In this document: positions 7,318 to 15,769 of the stretch, one piece after another
Layout of the letters: each line of letters starts with the position of its first letter
Numbering within the stretch: the stretch's first letter is position 1
NCBI GenBank assembly: GCA_036258175.1
Contig: DATAEE010000061.1
Span: forward strand, 1-64,000
DNA length: 64,000 nucleotides
Direction: 5' to 3'
From: DATAEE01 sp036258175
GTDB lineage: Bacteria; Acidobacteriota; Vicinamibacteria; Vicinamibacterales; 2-12-FULL-66-21
The notes under the pieces: generated by a model
Database searches by the model: none
The model's input: only the letters and a program-made list of their open reading frames with translations
Told to the model about the DNA's origin: nothing
Program-made: the position numbers and the translations under genes

Positions 7318-8952
7318 GTGTCGATACCCCGCGCATTCATCAGGGCTTCAGCCGCACTGGCGTTGACGTCAGTTACGTTCTTCGCGACTTCTGCCTCCGG
7401 ACAGTCTGCTGCATCCCCGCCAAACAGCACGGTCGCCGTTTCGGCACCCAAACCAGGCAGTGCAGAGAACAGGGCCGCGGCTGAGAACCCCAAGCCAAAG
7501 AACCTGCAAGACGAAATCGACGCCGTGAAGGCGGAGAACGCCGAGTTCCGAGAACTACTTCGCAAGATGGAGGAGCAGCAGAAGATACTGCTTGAACAGG
7601 TAGACCGTTTGCAGCGACGGCTTGACGGGGGCGCGGCAACGGATGTGCCTATCGCCGGTCAGCCAGTTGCACTGGCGACAACGGCAGATGCCTCGGTGCC
7701 GGCAGCGAATGTCGCGCTGAATACCCCACCGGCATCCCTTGCCGCACCACAGGCAAACACCGATCGGTATAGAGATGGAATCGTCATCTGGGAAACTCCC
7801 GAAGACGTCAAGGTGCCTTTCCTGCTGAAGTTCAACGTCAATACCCAACTCCGATATCTCAACACCCTTGACAGCGACGAGACGTTCACCGACCACCTGG
7901 GCGTTGCCCGCGAGGTTCATACGCGCAACGACATCACGGTCAATCGCGCGATGTTCATCTTGGGCGGCTACATTTTCGACCCGAGGGCGCGATACAGCTT
8001 CACCGTCTGGACGTCCGCCGGGGCCGCTTCGATCATTGTCGCTGGCAACATTGGCTGGCAATTCAGCAGGGCCCTCGCGATTACCGGAGGTTACACTGGC
8101 GTTCCGGGCAGCCGATCACTGGTTGCCACGTTCCCGTTTTTTACGGCAACCGATAGGAGCATGGCTGACAACTTCTTCCGCCCCGGGTTCACTCAGGGCG
8201 TCTGGGCGAACGGAGAACCCGTGAAGGGGCTGAACTATTTGACGTTCGTCGGCAACGGTCTCAATACCCTGAACATCTCGGCAAACAAGATCGATACGCA
8301 CCTGCTGTTCTCCGGCAGTGTCTGGTGGGAACCGATGGGACCCTACGGGGAACCCGGCAAATCACGAAACATGTACGACGATTATTTCGCCTCAGACAAA
8401 GTTCGCATTCGAATCGGTACCGCGTTTACAAGATCCCGGGAGGACCGTTTTTCAAATCTCGATCAATCAAGTCCCGAGAACACGTCCCTGTACAATTCCG
8501 ACGGCGTGCTTACTTTCTCGACCGGAGCGTTTGCGCCGGGTGTAACGGTCGACAAGGCGACGTATAGGCTGTGGGCGGTCGACGCCGGCATCAAATGGAG
8601 CGGGCTTGCGGTCTACGGGCAATACTTCATGCGTCGGCTAAGTGATTTCGAAGCCGACGGACTGCTTCCGCTCACATCCACATTCGACCACGGCGGCGAG
8701 CTCTCGGCGGGTTATTTCGTCGATCCGAAAAAGGTGATGCTGTATGGCCGCGGATCGTGGGTGCGCGGGGAGTTCGGCGACTCTTATGAGTATGGCGGCG
8801 GGGTCAAGTGGTTTTTCCTTCCGACCGAGCGACTCTGGATGAACACAGAGCTGTTCCGGGTCAACAAAGCTCCTTATAGCGGTGCCTTTACTCCGTATAC
8901 CGCAGGGATGACGGGCTGGGTGCCGATGGTGCAGACGGTCATTGCTTTTTGA
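7318..8952 (+). CDS. Outer-membrane porin, phosphate-selective OprO/OprP type, with periplasmic coiled coil
   Basis: GTG at 7318 is chosen because GGGAGGG lies 7 nt upstream and the product then opens with a signal peptide (RAFIRASAALALTSVTFFAT, cleavage near SASGQSA). The protein has 544 residues. Residues about 62-103 form a heptad-rich coiled coil (IDAVKAENAEFRELLRKMEE), common in trimeric porins with a peptidoglycan-facing N-terminus. The rest has alternating aromatic/hydrophobic strands (LKFNVNTQLRYLNT, YSFTVWTSAGAA, RMWMN-like repeats) and ends in phenylalanine (VIAF), the outer-membrane assembly signal. The family transports phosphate or other anions; specificity cannot be read here. 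Its last 14 codons recur at 11679. Confidence 0.8.
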   Translation: MSIPRAFIRASAALALTSVTFFATSASGQSAASPPNSTVAVSAPKPGSAENRAAAENPKPKNLQDEIDAVKAENAEFRELLRKMEEQQKILLEQVDRLQRRLDGGAATDVPIAGQPVALATTADASVPAANVALNTPPASLAAPQANTDRYRDGIVIWETPEDVKVPFLLKFNVNTQLRYLNTLDSDETFTDHLGVAREVHTRNDITVNRAMFILGGYIFDPRARYSFTVWTSAGAASIIVAGNIGWQFSRALAITGGYTGVPGSRSLVATFPFFTATDRSMADNFFRPGFTQGVWANGEPVKGLNYLTFVGNGLNTLNISANKIDTHLLFSGSVWWEPMGPYGEPGKSRNMYDDYFASDKVRIRIGTAFTRSREDRFSNLDQSSPENTSLYNSDGVLTFSTGAFAPGVTVDKATYRLWAVDAGIKWSGLAVYGQYFMRRLSDFEADGLLPLTSTFDHGGELSAGYFVDPKKVMLYGRGSWVRGEFGDSYEYGGGVKWFFLPTERLWMNTELFRVNKAPYSGAFTPYTAGMTGWVPMVQTVIAF

Positions 8953-8962
8953 CGACCATCAG
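8908..8962 (+). repeat. 55-bp direct repeat, copy 1 (porin 3' end)
   Basis: Covers the codons for MTGWVPMVQTVIAF, the stop codon and 10 nt beyond. Copy 2 at 11679-11733 matches at 53 of 55 positions. One mismatch is a synonymous third position in the Ile codon, the other is past the stop. Confidence 0.9.
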
Positions 8963-8998
8963 CACAATTGGTCCTGCTGAATACGAAGTTCACGTGAG

Positions 8999-9170
8999 CC
9001 GGCGGCGATCGCTGAGCAGGCCTCCGTCATTATCTACACGATCGGCTTCGACGAATGGATGAAGCTCGACATGGAGTACATTGAACGATGGTCGCTCTGG
9101 CTCGATTTTAAGATTCTGCTCAAGACCGTGCCCGCCGTCCTGCGCGGGTCCGGCACCGCCTGGCGCCTCG
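8999..9170 (+). pseudogene. C-terminal relic of an exopolysaccharide sugar transferase (WcaJ-like)
   Basis: The frame opens after a stop at 8978 and reads FDEWMKLDMEYIERWSLWLD, then FKILLKTVPAVLRGSG. This is the conserved end of bacterial sugar transferases that load the first sugar phosphate onto undecaprenyl phosphate. Everything N-terminal of it is missing, and the porin gene ends just upstream. The relic sits exactly before the DUF5989-SxtJ-carbamoyltransferase genes, indicating that they once belonged to a longer polysaccharide locus. Confidence 0.7.
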
Positions 9171-9209
9171 TTTCAGAGCGTCCCATAGTTAACCGTTTTG
9201 GAGAAGGCC

Positions 9210-9374
9210 ATGAGCAACGCGACCCTTTCACTCTTCGGAGAGTTCTGGAGCTTCTTGAGGGTCCGCAAGAAGTGGTGGCTGGCGCCCATCGTCCTGATGC
9301 TGCTGCTGCTCGGCGCCCTCATCTTCTTCACACAGGGCTCCGCGGTCGCGCCGTTCATCTACACGATCTTCTAA
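9210..9374 (+). CDS. DUF5989 family small membrane protein
   Basis: A 54-residue protein that automated ORF calling would easily miss. ATG at 9210 is preceded by GGAGAAGG. The sequence has an amphipathic start (LSLFGEFWSFLRVRKKWWL), then one strong transmembrane helix (APIVLMLLLLGALIFFTQ) and a short tail ending FIYTIF. The pattern FWxFLRxRKKWWLxP is that of DUF5989 (SxtN-neighbour type) proteins, which accompany NodU/CmcH carbamoyltransferases and SxtJ. It is followed 10-22 nt later by the SxtJ-like gene. Role unknown; presumably a membrane partner of the carbamoyltransferase module. Confidence 0.85.
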   Translation: MSNATLSLFGEFWSFLRVRKKWWLAPIVLMLLLLGALIFFTQGSAVAPFIYTIF

Positions 9375-9393
9375 CGGTTCTGGAGTGCCCCTC

Positions 9394-9795
9394 GTGATGA
9401 AAAGCGCTTCGTCCCCTGCACAGCTTCGACGTTTTGCGTTGACCGTCGCCACTGGTCTCACCCTCATCGCAGGGCTGAGCTGGTGGCGCGGACACACGAC
9501 GGTCCCGGCCACGCTCTGGACCGTGGCCGGCGTGCTGGTCGTGGCGGGGTTGATCGCGCCGCAGCTGCTGGCGCCGGTCGAGCGAGGATGGCTTGCGCTC
9601 GCCGCGGTACTGGCCTGGATCAACACGCGCATCATCCTGACCGCCCTGTTCTATCTGGTTGTGACGCCCGTCGCGGTCGTAATGCGGCTATTCCGGGATC
9701 CGCTGCAACGCAGCTTCGAGCCTGGCGCCTCGAGCTACTGGACGCGGCGCCCGGCGGGCGTAATTGATCGAAAAACGTACGAGCGGCAGTTCTAG
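9394..9795 (+). CDS. SxtJ family integral membrane protein
   Basis: About 133 residues with hydrophobic segments LTVATGLTLIAGLSWW, LWTVAGVLVVAGLIAPQLL and TRIILTALFYLVVTPVAVVM, then a cytosolic tail with DPLQRSFEPGASSYWTRR. This is the usual architecture of SxtJ-like proteins. GTG at 9394 or ATG at 9397 is the likely start (GGAG at 9382); an earlier GTG at 9385 is possible. It lies between DUF5989 and the carbamoyltransferase with short gaps, so the three probably form one operon. Function unknown. The trio is widespread in polysaccharide and natural-product loci. Confidence 0.82.
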   Translation: MMKSASSPAQLRRFALTVATGLTLIAGLSWWRGHTTVPATLWTVAGVLVVAGLIAPQLLAPVERGWLALAAVLAWINTRIILTALFYLVVTPVAVVMRLFRDPLQRSFEPGASSYWTRRPAGVIDRKTYERQF

Positions 9796-9828
9796 GCGGC
9801 TTCCGGCTATTCAGGAACGGGAAGGCAA

Positions 9829-11652
9829 GTGAGCGTAACGATTCTGGGCGTCTCGGCCTTCTATCACGACGCGGCCGCGTGCCTGGTCCGAGACGGCGAG
9901 ATCATCGCAGCCGCACAGGAAGAGCGCTTCACTCGAAAGCGGCACGACCCGGATTTTCCGCGCCGCGCCGTCGCATACTGCCTCGAGCAGGCGGGCATCA
10001 CGGCCGCGGAGCTCGACTCTGTCGGCTTCTACGACAAGCCGCTCCTGAAGTTCGAGCGGATTCTCGAAAACTACCTGGGAGTTGCGCCGCTCGGCTGGCG
10101 GTCATTCATGACGGCCATGCCGGTCTGGGTGAAAGAAAAGTTGTTCACCCGCGAGGCGATTCGCCGCGAGCTCGAAGGCTACAAGGGTCCGATTCTGTTC
10201 TCCGAGCACCACGAATCGCATGCCGCAAGCGCGTTCTATCCTTCGCCTTTCGATGAAGCCGCGATCCTGACGATCGATGGCGTGGGCGAATGGGCGACGT
10301 CTTCCTACGGAATTGGTCGCGGTCGGAACATCCAACTCCTCGCCGAGCTGCGGTATCCGCACTCCCTGGGTATGCTGTACTCGGCGTTCACGTACTACAC
10401 CGGCTTCAAGGTGAACTCCGGGGAGTACAAAGTGATGGGGCTCGCGCCCTACGGCGAGCCGAAGTACGCGCAGCAAATCCTCGACGAGCTCGTCGATCTG
10501 AAGGAGGATGGCTCCTTCAAGCTCAACACGAAATACTTCAACTACCTCCACGGCCTGACGATGACCAACGGGCGGTTCGACCGCCTGTTCGGAGGCTCGG
10601 CGCGGACGCCGGAGACGAAGCTCACGCAGCGCGAGATGGACCTCGCGGCCTCCGTGCAGAAGGTCACGGAAGAAATCATGCTGCGGATGGTGCGGCACCT
10701 CCATCGTGAGACGGGTCTCGACTCGCTCTGCCTGGCTGGCGGCGTCGCGCTCAACTGCGTCGCCAACGGAAGGATCCTGCGCGAAGGGCCATTCAAGCAT
10801 CTCTGGATTCAGCCGGCGGCAGGTGACGCGGGCGGCGCCCTGGGCGTGGCGCAGCTCATCTGGCACCAGGTCCTCGGAAACGATCGCGTGGCCGTCGCCG
10901 GGGACTCGATGCACGGGAGCCTCCTCGGTCCCGCCTTCTCGGACGAGGCGATCAAGAAATACTTGGACTCGGTGGGTGCGGTGTACTCGCAGCACTCACG
11001 CGACGAGATGATCTGCCGGACGGCGCGCTTGTTGGCCGATGAGAAGGTCGTCGGCTGGCTCCAGGGCCGCATGGAGTTCGGTCCGCGCGCGCTGGGCGCG
11101 CGCAGCATCCTCGGGGACCCTCGCTCTCAGCGGATGCAATCGATCATGAACCTGAAGATCAAATACCGCGAGAGCTTCCGCCCGTTCGCGCCGAGCGTCC
11201 TCAGGAACCGCGTCTCCGACTACTTCGAAATGGATGTCGATTCACCCTACATGCTGCTCGTCGCGCCTGTCCGATCGGATCGGCAGATCCCGATGACCGA
11301 GGAGCAGCGGAGCATGTTCGGGATTGAAAAGCTGAACGTGCCGCGCTCGGATTTACCGGCCGTCACCCACATCGACTATTCGGCGCGAGTCCAGACGGTG
11401 CACCCGGACACGAATCCGGCCTATCACGACCTGCTGCGCGAATTCGATCGGCTCACCGGCTGTCCGGTTCTCGTCAACACGAGCTTCAACGTGCGCGGCG
11501 AACCGATCGTGTGCACGCCGGCGGACGCCTATCTCTGTTTCATGCGGACCGAAATGGACAACCTCGTCCTGGGGTCCTTCATCCTCAATAAGGCGGCGCA
11601 GCGCGCCCTGAAAGACGGCGTCGACTGGCGGAAGCTGTACGAGCTCGACTAA
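9829..11652 (+). CDS. Carbamoyltransferase, NodU/CmcH/TobZ family
   Basis: 607 residues, full length. The family transfers the carbamoyl group of carbamoyl phosphate, via carbamoyl-AMP, to a hydroxyl of a sugar or secondary metabolite. The N-terminal Kae1/YrdC-like domain opens with ILGVSAFYHDAAACLVRDGE and carries SEHHESHAASAFY, whose histidines bind the metal; the TIDGVGEW block follows. The C-terminal domain includes GRMEFGPRALGARSILGDPR and NTSFNVRGEPIVCTP. GTG at 9829 has GGGAAGG upstream. It is the third gene after DUF5989 and SxtJ. The acceptor is probably a polysaccharide or lipid-linked sugar, inferred from the sugar-transferase relic upstream and the export cluster downstream. Confidence 0.93.
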   Translation: MSVTILGVSAFYHDAAACLVRDGEIIAAAQEERFTRKRHDPDFPRRAVAYCLEQAGITAAELDSVGFYDKPLLKFERILENYLGVAPLGWRSFMTAMPVWVKEKLFTREAIRRELEGYKGPILFSEHHESHAASAFYPSPFDEAAILTIDGVGEWATSSYGIGRGRNIQLLAELRYPHSLGMLYSAFTYYTGFKVNSGEYKVMGLAPYGEPKYAQQILDELVDLKEDGSFKLNTKYFNYLHGLTMTNGRFDRLFGGSARTPETKLTQREMDLAASVQKVTEEIMLRMVRHLHRETGLDSLCLAGGVALNCVANGRILREGPFKHLWIQPAAGDAGGALGVAQLIWHQVLGNDRVAVAGDSMHGSLLGPAFSDEAIKKYLDSVGAVYSQHSRDEMICRTARLLADEKVVGWLQGRMEFGPRALGARSILGDPRSQRMQSIMNLKIKYRESFRPFAPSVLRNRVSDYFEMDVDSPYMLLVAPVRSDRQIPMTEEQRSMFGIEKLNVPRSDLPAVTHIDYSARVQTVHPDTNPAYHDLLREFDRLTGCPVLVNTSFNVRGEPIVCTPADAYLCFMRTEMDNLVLGSFILNKAAQRALKDGVDWRKLYELD

Positions 11653-11653
11653 T

Positions 11654-11668
11654 CCAGGTGGCACCTGG
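11654..11668. repeat. Short palindrome after the carbamoyltransferase
   Basis: CCAGGTGGCACCTGG is an inverted repeat of 6 bp around a 3-nt centre, two nucleotides after the stop codon. It is a small intergenic palindrome with no T-run; termination is possible but weak. Confidence 0.4.
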
Positions 11669-11678
11669 GAATGAGTCA

Positions 11679-11733
11679 ATGACGGGCTGGGTGCCGATGG
11701 TGCAGACGGTCATCGCTTTTTGACGATCATCAG
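11679..11733 (+). repeat. 55-bp direct repeat, copy 2 (orphan porin 3' end)
   Basis: Encodes an orphan MTGWVPMVQTVIAF plus stop, the same beta-barrel C-terminus as the porin ending at 8952. No porin sequence precedes it; similarity begins abruptly at the ATG. It marks the far boundary of the carbamoyltransferase block. Confidence 0.9.
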
Positions 11734-11777
11734 TTTCTGACATTCGCCTGATTGCGTTTTCGCGGCCAGGTTCCTTT

Positions 11778-13418
11778 TCAGCTCGATTTCTCTCGACTGC
11801 GGCGTGCGGCGGCCGCAGCCAGCAAGTCCGCCATCGGTTCGTCGTGGGACCCGTAACGCGCCCATCCTTCAGCGTTGCTCTGATAGCGGTGGTCCTTGAG
11901 CGCCAGGTCGGCCCCGTGATCGATGAGAAACCTCGCGCCGTCCTCGTTCCCCTGAATCGCGCACTCATGAAGGATGCTCGCCGGCTCGTGCGTGGCCCAG
12001 TTGGTGTTGATGTCGGCGCCGTGCTCGAGGAGGAACGACGCGATCTCGAAGTGTCGATTCAGAACGGCCCAAGCGAGCGCGATGTCCAGAACCTGCTGCG
12101 TGGTCACCGGTCCCCAACCAAGGTCGGCACCCTTGAAAAGCGGATCGTTGCCAGGGTAGTGATGCGCCGGCGATCCGAGGACGGGCTGGCCGGTTGCGTC
12201 GAACCAACGCCTGACCGCGGCGACATTACCGGTGCCCGCCCCATGCGGCAGGTCGTCGGGCAGCGGCCAGATGCGCGTCAGCGTGGGAACGAGGTGCGCA
12301 TTTCCGTAAGAAAGCGCATGGACGATGGCCGACGACGGCGGTGGAGGATCGGTCCGGAGTAGCGCCGGATCGTACTCCAGCAGCGCCGTAATGAACGCTT
12401 CCCGATTCTTCTGCCAGCAGGCCCGCTCGATCAGCCCATTCTGCGCGTGCACGAACGATGGTTGGAGCACCCACGGCTCGTCCTGCAGCCATCGGATGAA
12501 CGCAGGCAGATCGTTTACGTCGAGCGCGCTCGTCAGTTGAAGAACCACGAACGCCTCCCACGGCGTCGTCTCGGGTTCCATTCGCCACAGGCCGTCCGGA
12601 CGCTGGATCAGGAACTCGACGAATTCCTGCCGGCCCTGCCAGCGATCGATGCGGCGACCCAGATCTGGATCGAGCGCGACCGAGCGCTCGAGGAGCCGCA
12701 ATGCAACGCCCGCATGCCGGAAGCGGCACGCGCTCATCAGCGCGCGACCGATGACGATCCGCTCATCAGGCTTGTCCGCCGAAGCCTTGGCGAAGGCGGA
12801 TTCGTCGAGCCGCGCGCGAACCGCCTCATCGTCGCCAAGCGCGGCGAGCACGGGAAGGGTCGGCGGCAACGCGTGCTTTTGCGCGAGCAGGTGCAGCATT
12901 CCTGCTGCGCCCGTTTTGATCACGTGCTCCCACGTCGAGCGGTCGACCGTCGCGCCCGCATCGATCAACATCTCGGCGGCAACCGGCCGGTTGTAGATCC
13001 GCTCGCGCTCCGGGTCCGAGCAGTCCATCGCGTAGGACGTCGTGGCGTCGAGCAGCGTCTCGCCGGTCTCGCTGCGCCATGAGACCAGCGCCGGGTATTC
13101 GGCCAGCAGCGCTCGCAGCCGCTCGTGGTCCTCGTTCTGAATCGCGACCCTGGCCTGCGAGGCAGCCGACTCGATCGCGTGGCCCAGGCGTTTCTGCACC
13201 TCCGCCGTCAGATCCGGCCAGCCGGCAAATCCGTATTCGCGCGCGATGACGAGCTGCGCGTCCCGGTTCGAGAGCGGGAGCGCCGGCCGCCGCAACTGCG
13301 CGTGGACGCGGGCGATGGCGTCGCCGTTTCCGGCAGCTGCGCCGCGCGCAAGCTTTTTCGCTTGCTTGCGAAGGGAGTCGAGCGAGGGACGGGCGGGCAG
13401 ATCTCTGACAGCGGACAT
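11778..13418 (-). CDS. Ankyrin-repeat protein
   Basis: 546 residues counted from ATG 13418, chosen because AAGGAGG lies 6 nt upstream (an upstream ATG at 13433 overlaps this site). The N-terminus (PSLDSLRKQAKKLARG, then DAQLVIAREYGFAGWPDLTA) is the short helical leader common to acidobacterial ankyrin proteins. Ankyrin repeats are visible near residues 100-190 and best at the C-terminus (FEIASFLLEHGADINTNW, GARFLIDHGADLALKD). Ankyrin proteins mediate protein-protein contacts; no enzyme domain is present and the partner is unknown. Residues about 206-215 (SAFAKASADK) are encoded by a palindromic repeat inserted in frame. Confidence 0.85.
   Translation of the reverse strand: MSAVRDLPARPSLDSLRKQAKKLARGAAAGNGDAIARVHAQLRRPALPLSNRDAQLVIAREYGFAGWPDLTAEVQKRLGHAIESAASQARVAIQNEDHERLRALLAEYPALVSWRSETGETLLDATTSYAMDCSDPERERIYNRPVAAEMLIDAGATVDRSTWEHVIKTGAAGMLHLLAQKHALPPTLPVLAALGDDEAVRARLDESAFAKASADKPDERIVIGRALMSACRFRHAGVALRLLERSVALDPDLGRRIDRWQGRQEFVEFLIQRPDGLWRMEPETTPWEAFVVLQLTSALDVNDLPAFIRWLQDEPWVLQPSFVHAQNGLIERACWQKNREAFITALLEYDPALLRTDPPPPSSAIVHALSYGNAHLVPTLTRIWPLPDDLPHGAGTGNVAAVRRWFDATGQPVLGSPAHHYPGNDPLFKGADLGWGPVTTQQVLDIALAWAVLNRHFEIASFLLEHGADINTNWATHEPASILHECAIQGNEDGARFLIDHGADLALKDHRYQSNAEGWARYGSHDEPMADLLAAAAARRSREKSS
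12774..12801. repeat. REP-like palindromic element inserted in frame in the ankyrin gene
   Basis: TCCGCC (12775-12780) and GGCGGA (12795-12800) flank GAAGCCTTGGCGAA, an imperfect palindrome. The insertion translates as SAFAKASADK on the minus strand. The same peptide string turns up in unrelated proteins of related genomes, as expected for a dispersed repeat; that is recalled, not shown here. Confidence 0.6.
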
Positions 13419-13677
13419 GGCGCCTCCTTTCACGAACCGCCTGCACCCGCTGAGAAATCAGGCTGAAAGAAGGTGCACTGCACCGCGCATCAGACCATGA
13501 CAGGTGGGAATACTTCCCTTGCCGCGGGTGGGGTGGCGCCCTGTCAGGCGCGCTGGAGGGGAGTATCGTGTGGTCGGGCGAGCGTGTCAAACGGCGCGTT
13601 CGCGGGGTTGCGAATCAAGAGAATGCGTGGTGGTTGAGCTAGGATGTGCGGGCACCCGGCTTGCAGCTGAGGCGGAC

Positions 13678-14550
13678 GTGAACACAGCCAGTGTACTTGC
13701 GGGAGATTCCACGCGAGGCAGCTCGGCAAGGCCGATCACTGTCCGCCGGCCGGGCGGCGGTCCAGGACTGGCCGAGGCCGTGAAGGGCCTGGTCGACCAC
13801 CGGGATCTCTTTTGGACCCTGACGCGCCATCGCATTCGTGTCCGCTACAAGCAATCCGTCCTGGGGTTGGCGTGGGCGGTCCTTCAGCCGGTTGCACTGA
13901 TGCTGATCTTCACGCTGGCGTTCGGCCGGATCGCCCGGGTGTCCAGCGAAGGAATTGCCTATCCCCTTTTCGCCTACTCCGGCCTGCTGATGTGGAGCTT
14001 TGTGTCGACCGGCCTCAGCACCGTCACTCATTCGGTTGTCGCCCACTCGCAGCTGATCACGAAGGTATATTTTCCGCGCGAGATACTCCCGCTGACGTAC
14101 CTGGCGGCCGGGTTGTTCGACTGGTGCGTTGGCGCCGTCGTGCTGGCAGTGCTCCTCACGTACTACGACCATGCATTAACGTGGAACGCGCTTTACGCGC
14201 TTCCGGTGGTCGTGTTGCTCGCGGGAATGGTTACAGGCGCCGGGTTCCTGTTGGCGGCGCTGCAGGTCCGCTTCCGAGATGTCGGCATCGCGATTCCGTT
14301 GCTGATCTATCTCTGGCTCTTCTCGACGCCGATCGCGTACCCGCTCTCCGCCGTTCCTGAGAGCTATCGAACCTGGTTTCTCCTCAACCCGATGACCGGC
14401 ATCGTCGAGAGCTTTCGCGCCGCTGTCATCCGCGGCGCAGCCCCCGATCCGCAGCTGCTCGTCGTACCGGTGCTCGTGACGGTCGTCCTCCTGCCGCTTG
14501 CTTACATGTTCTTCAAGCGCACCGAACGGACGATGGCGGATGTGATCTGA
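13678..14550 (+). CDS. wzm: ABC-2 permease for polysaccharide export (Wzm-like)
   Basis: About 290 residues from GTG 13678 (the frame is open back to 13504, but that part has no family resemblance and the ribosome binding site is weak, so the start is uncertain). Residues after the leader (FWTLTRHRIRVRYKQSVLGL, then AWAVLQPVALMLIFTLAFG) are the signature of ABC-2 polysaccharide exporters. Six hydrophobic segments follow, and the end is YMFFKRTERTMADVI. It forms the channel that moves a lipid-linked polysaccharide across the inner membrane. The ATPase gene begins one base after its stop, so the two are coupled. Confidence 0.9.
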   Translation: MNTASVLAGDSTRGSSARPITVRRPGGGPGLAEAVKGLVDHRDLFWTLTRHRIRVRYKQSVLGLAWAVLQPVALMLIFTLAFGRIARVSSEGIAYPLFAYSGLLMWSFVSTGLSTVTHSVVAHSQLITKVYFPREILPLTYLAAGLFDWCVGAVVLAVLLTYYDHALTWNALYALPVVVLLAGMVTGAGFLLAALQVRFRDVGIAIPLLIYLWLFSTPIAYPLSAVPESYRTWFLLNPMTGIVESFRAAVIRGAAPDPQLLVVPVLVTVVLLPLAYMFFKRTERTMADVI

Positions 14551-14551
14551 G

Positions 14552-15769
14552 ATGTCGGCGATCGACGTACGCTGCGAACGCGTTTCCAAGCGCTATCACG
14601 TGCGCCGCCGGCGCCCCGGGGCCGGGAGGCCGGCGCGTCTGTTCGGCGGCCGCGCACCGGAAGCGGAGTTCTGGGCGCTCCGCGACGTCAGCTTCCAGGT
14701 CGGCCGCGGCGAAACACTCGGCATCGTCGGACGCAATGGCGCCGGCAAGAGCACGCTGCTCAAGTTACTCGGCGGCATCACAGCGCCGACCGAGGGTGAA
14801 ATCACGCTCGCCGGCAGGATCTCGGCGATGATCGAGGTCGGCTCCGGTTTCCATCCGGAATTGACCGGACGCGAGAACATCTTCCTGAGCGGCTCAATCC
14901 TCGGCATGCGCCGCCGCGAAATCGCCGCCCGCCTCGACAGCATCGCCGACTTCTCCGGCGTCGCCGCATTCCTGGACACGCCAGTCAAACAGTACTCATC
15001 CGGCATGTACGTCCGGCTCGGGTTCGCCATCGCGGCGCACCTCGAGGCTGACATTCTTCTCGTCGACGAAGTGCTCGCCGTCGGCGACGCCGAGTTCCAG
15101 GGCCGCTGTATGCGGCGTATCCAGGAGCTGAAACGGCGTGGAACGACGATGGTGCTGGTGTCGCACGACCTTGGAGCGATCGAGCAGCTGTCGGATCGCG
15201 CAGTCCTGCTCGACGGCGGACGCCTGACCGCGACGGGATCGGCCCAGGACATCGTCAGCACGTATCAGCGGATGGTCAGCGGCCCCGGCGTTGTGCTCGA
15301 CACCGAGACTGATACGGACGCTGCAGGAGCTCCCGTTCGGATCTCGCGCCTCACGCTGACCGACGCCGACGGTCGCCCGCTGCTCGCCGCGACGGCGGGC
15401 GCGCCGCTCATCGCGCGCGTGGCAATGGTGCTGAACACCGAGCGGCCCGCCACCGTCCGCCTGTCCTTCTACGATTTCAATCGCGGGACGCTCGTCACCG
15501 AACTGGCTGGCGAGGTTGCCCCCGAAAGGTCACCGCACGGCGGTGGGGTGGAACTGCAGTTCGTCATGCCGAAGCTCCTGCTCGCCCCGGGCAGCTACAC
15601 GTTGGGGGTGACCGCGACCCCGGCCGGCGCGCCGCGGCCGACTGCTTGGCGATTCGGAAGAACGACGCTCTACGTGCAGGGTGAAGGATCTGGTGGTGTG
15701 TTCGCGCAGCCGTTCGAGTGCCGGGTATCACCGGTCGAGCGCGTCGGGGCGGCCACGATCCAGTCGTGA
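14552..15769 (+). CDS. wzt: Polysaccharide export ABC ATPase with C-terminal glycan-binding domain (Wzt-like)
   Basis: 405 residues. The nucleotide-binding domain (about 1-245) has Walker A GRNGAGKST (60-68), the signature YSSGMYVRLG, Walker B ILLVDEVLAVGD and the H-loop SHD. The additional domain from about residue 255 (RISRLTLTDADGRPL, STRANDS such as VRLSFYDFNRGTLV, and TLGVTATPAG) corresponds to the Wzt C-terminal beta-sandwich that recognises the non-reducing end of the glycan before export. It is translationally coupled to the permease and overlaps the following glycosyltransferase by 4 nt. Presence of this domain suggests a capped O-antigen or similar polymer. Confidence 0.92.
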   Translation: MSAIDVRCERVSKRYHVRRRRPGAGRPARLFGGRAPEAEFWALRDVSFQVGRGETLGIVGRNGAGKSTLLKLLGGITAPTEGEITLAGRISAMIEVGSGFHPELTGRENIFLSGSILGMRRREIAARLDSIADFSGVAAFLDTPVKQYSSGMYVRLGFAIAAHLEADILLVDEVLAVGDAEFQGRCMRRIQELKRRGTTMVLVSHDLGAIEQLSDRAVLLDGGRLTATGSAQDIVSTYQRMVSGPGVVLDTETDTDAAGAPVRISRLTLTDADGRPLLAATAGAPLIARVAMVLNTERPATVRLSFYDFNRGTLVTELAGEVAPERSPHGGGVELQFVMPKLLLAPGSYTLGVTATPAGAPRPTAWRFGRTTLYVQGEGSGGVFAQPFECRVSPVERVGAATIQS

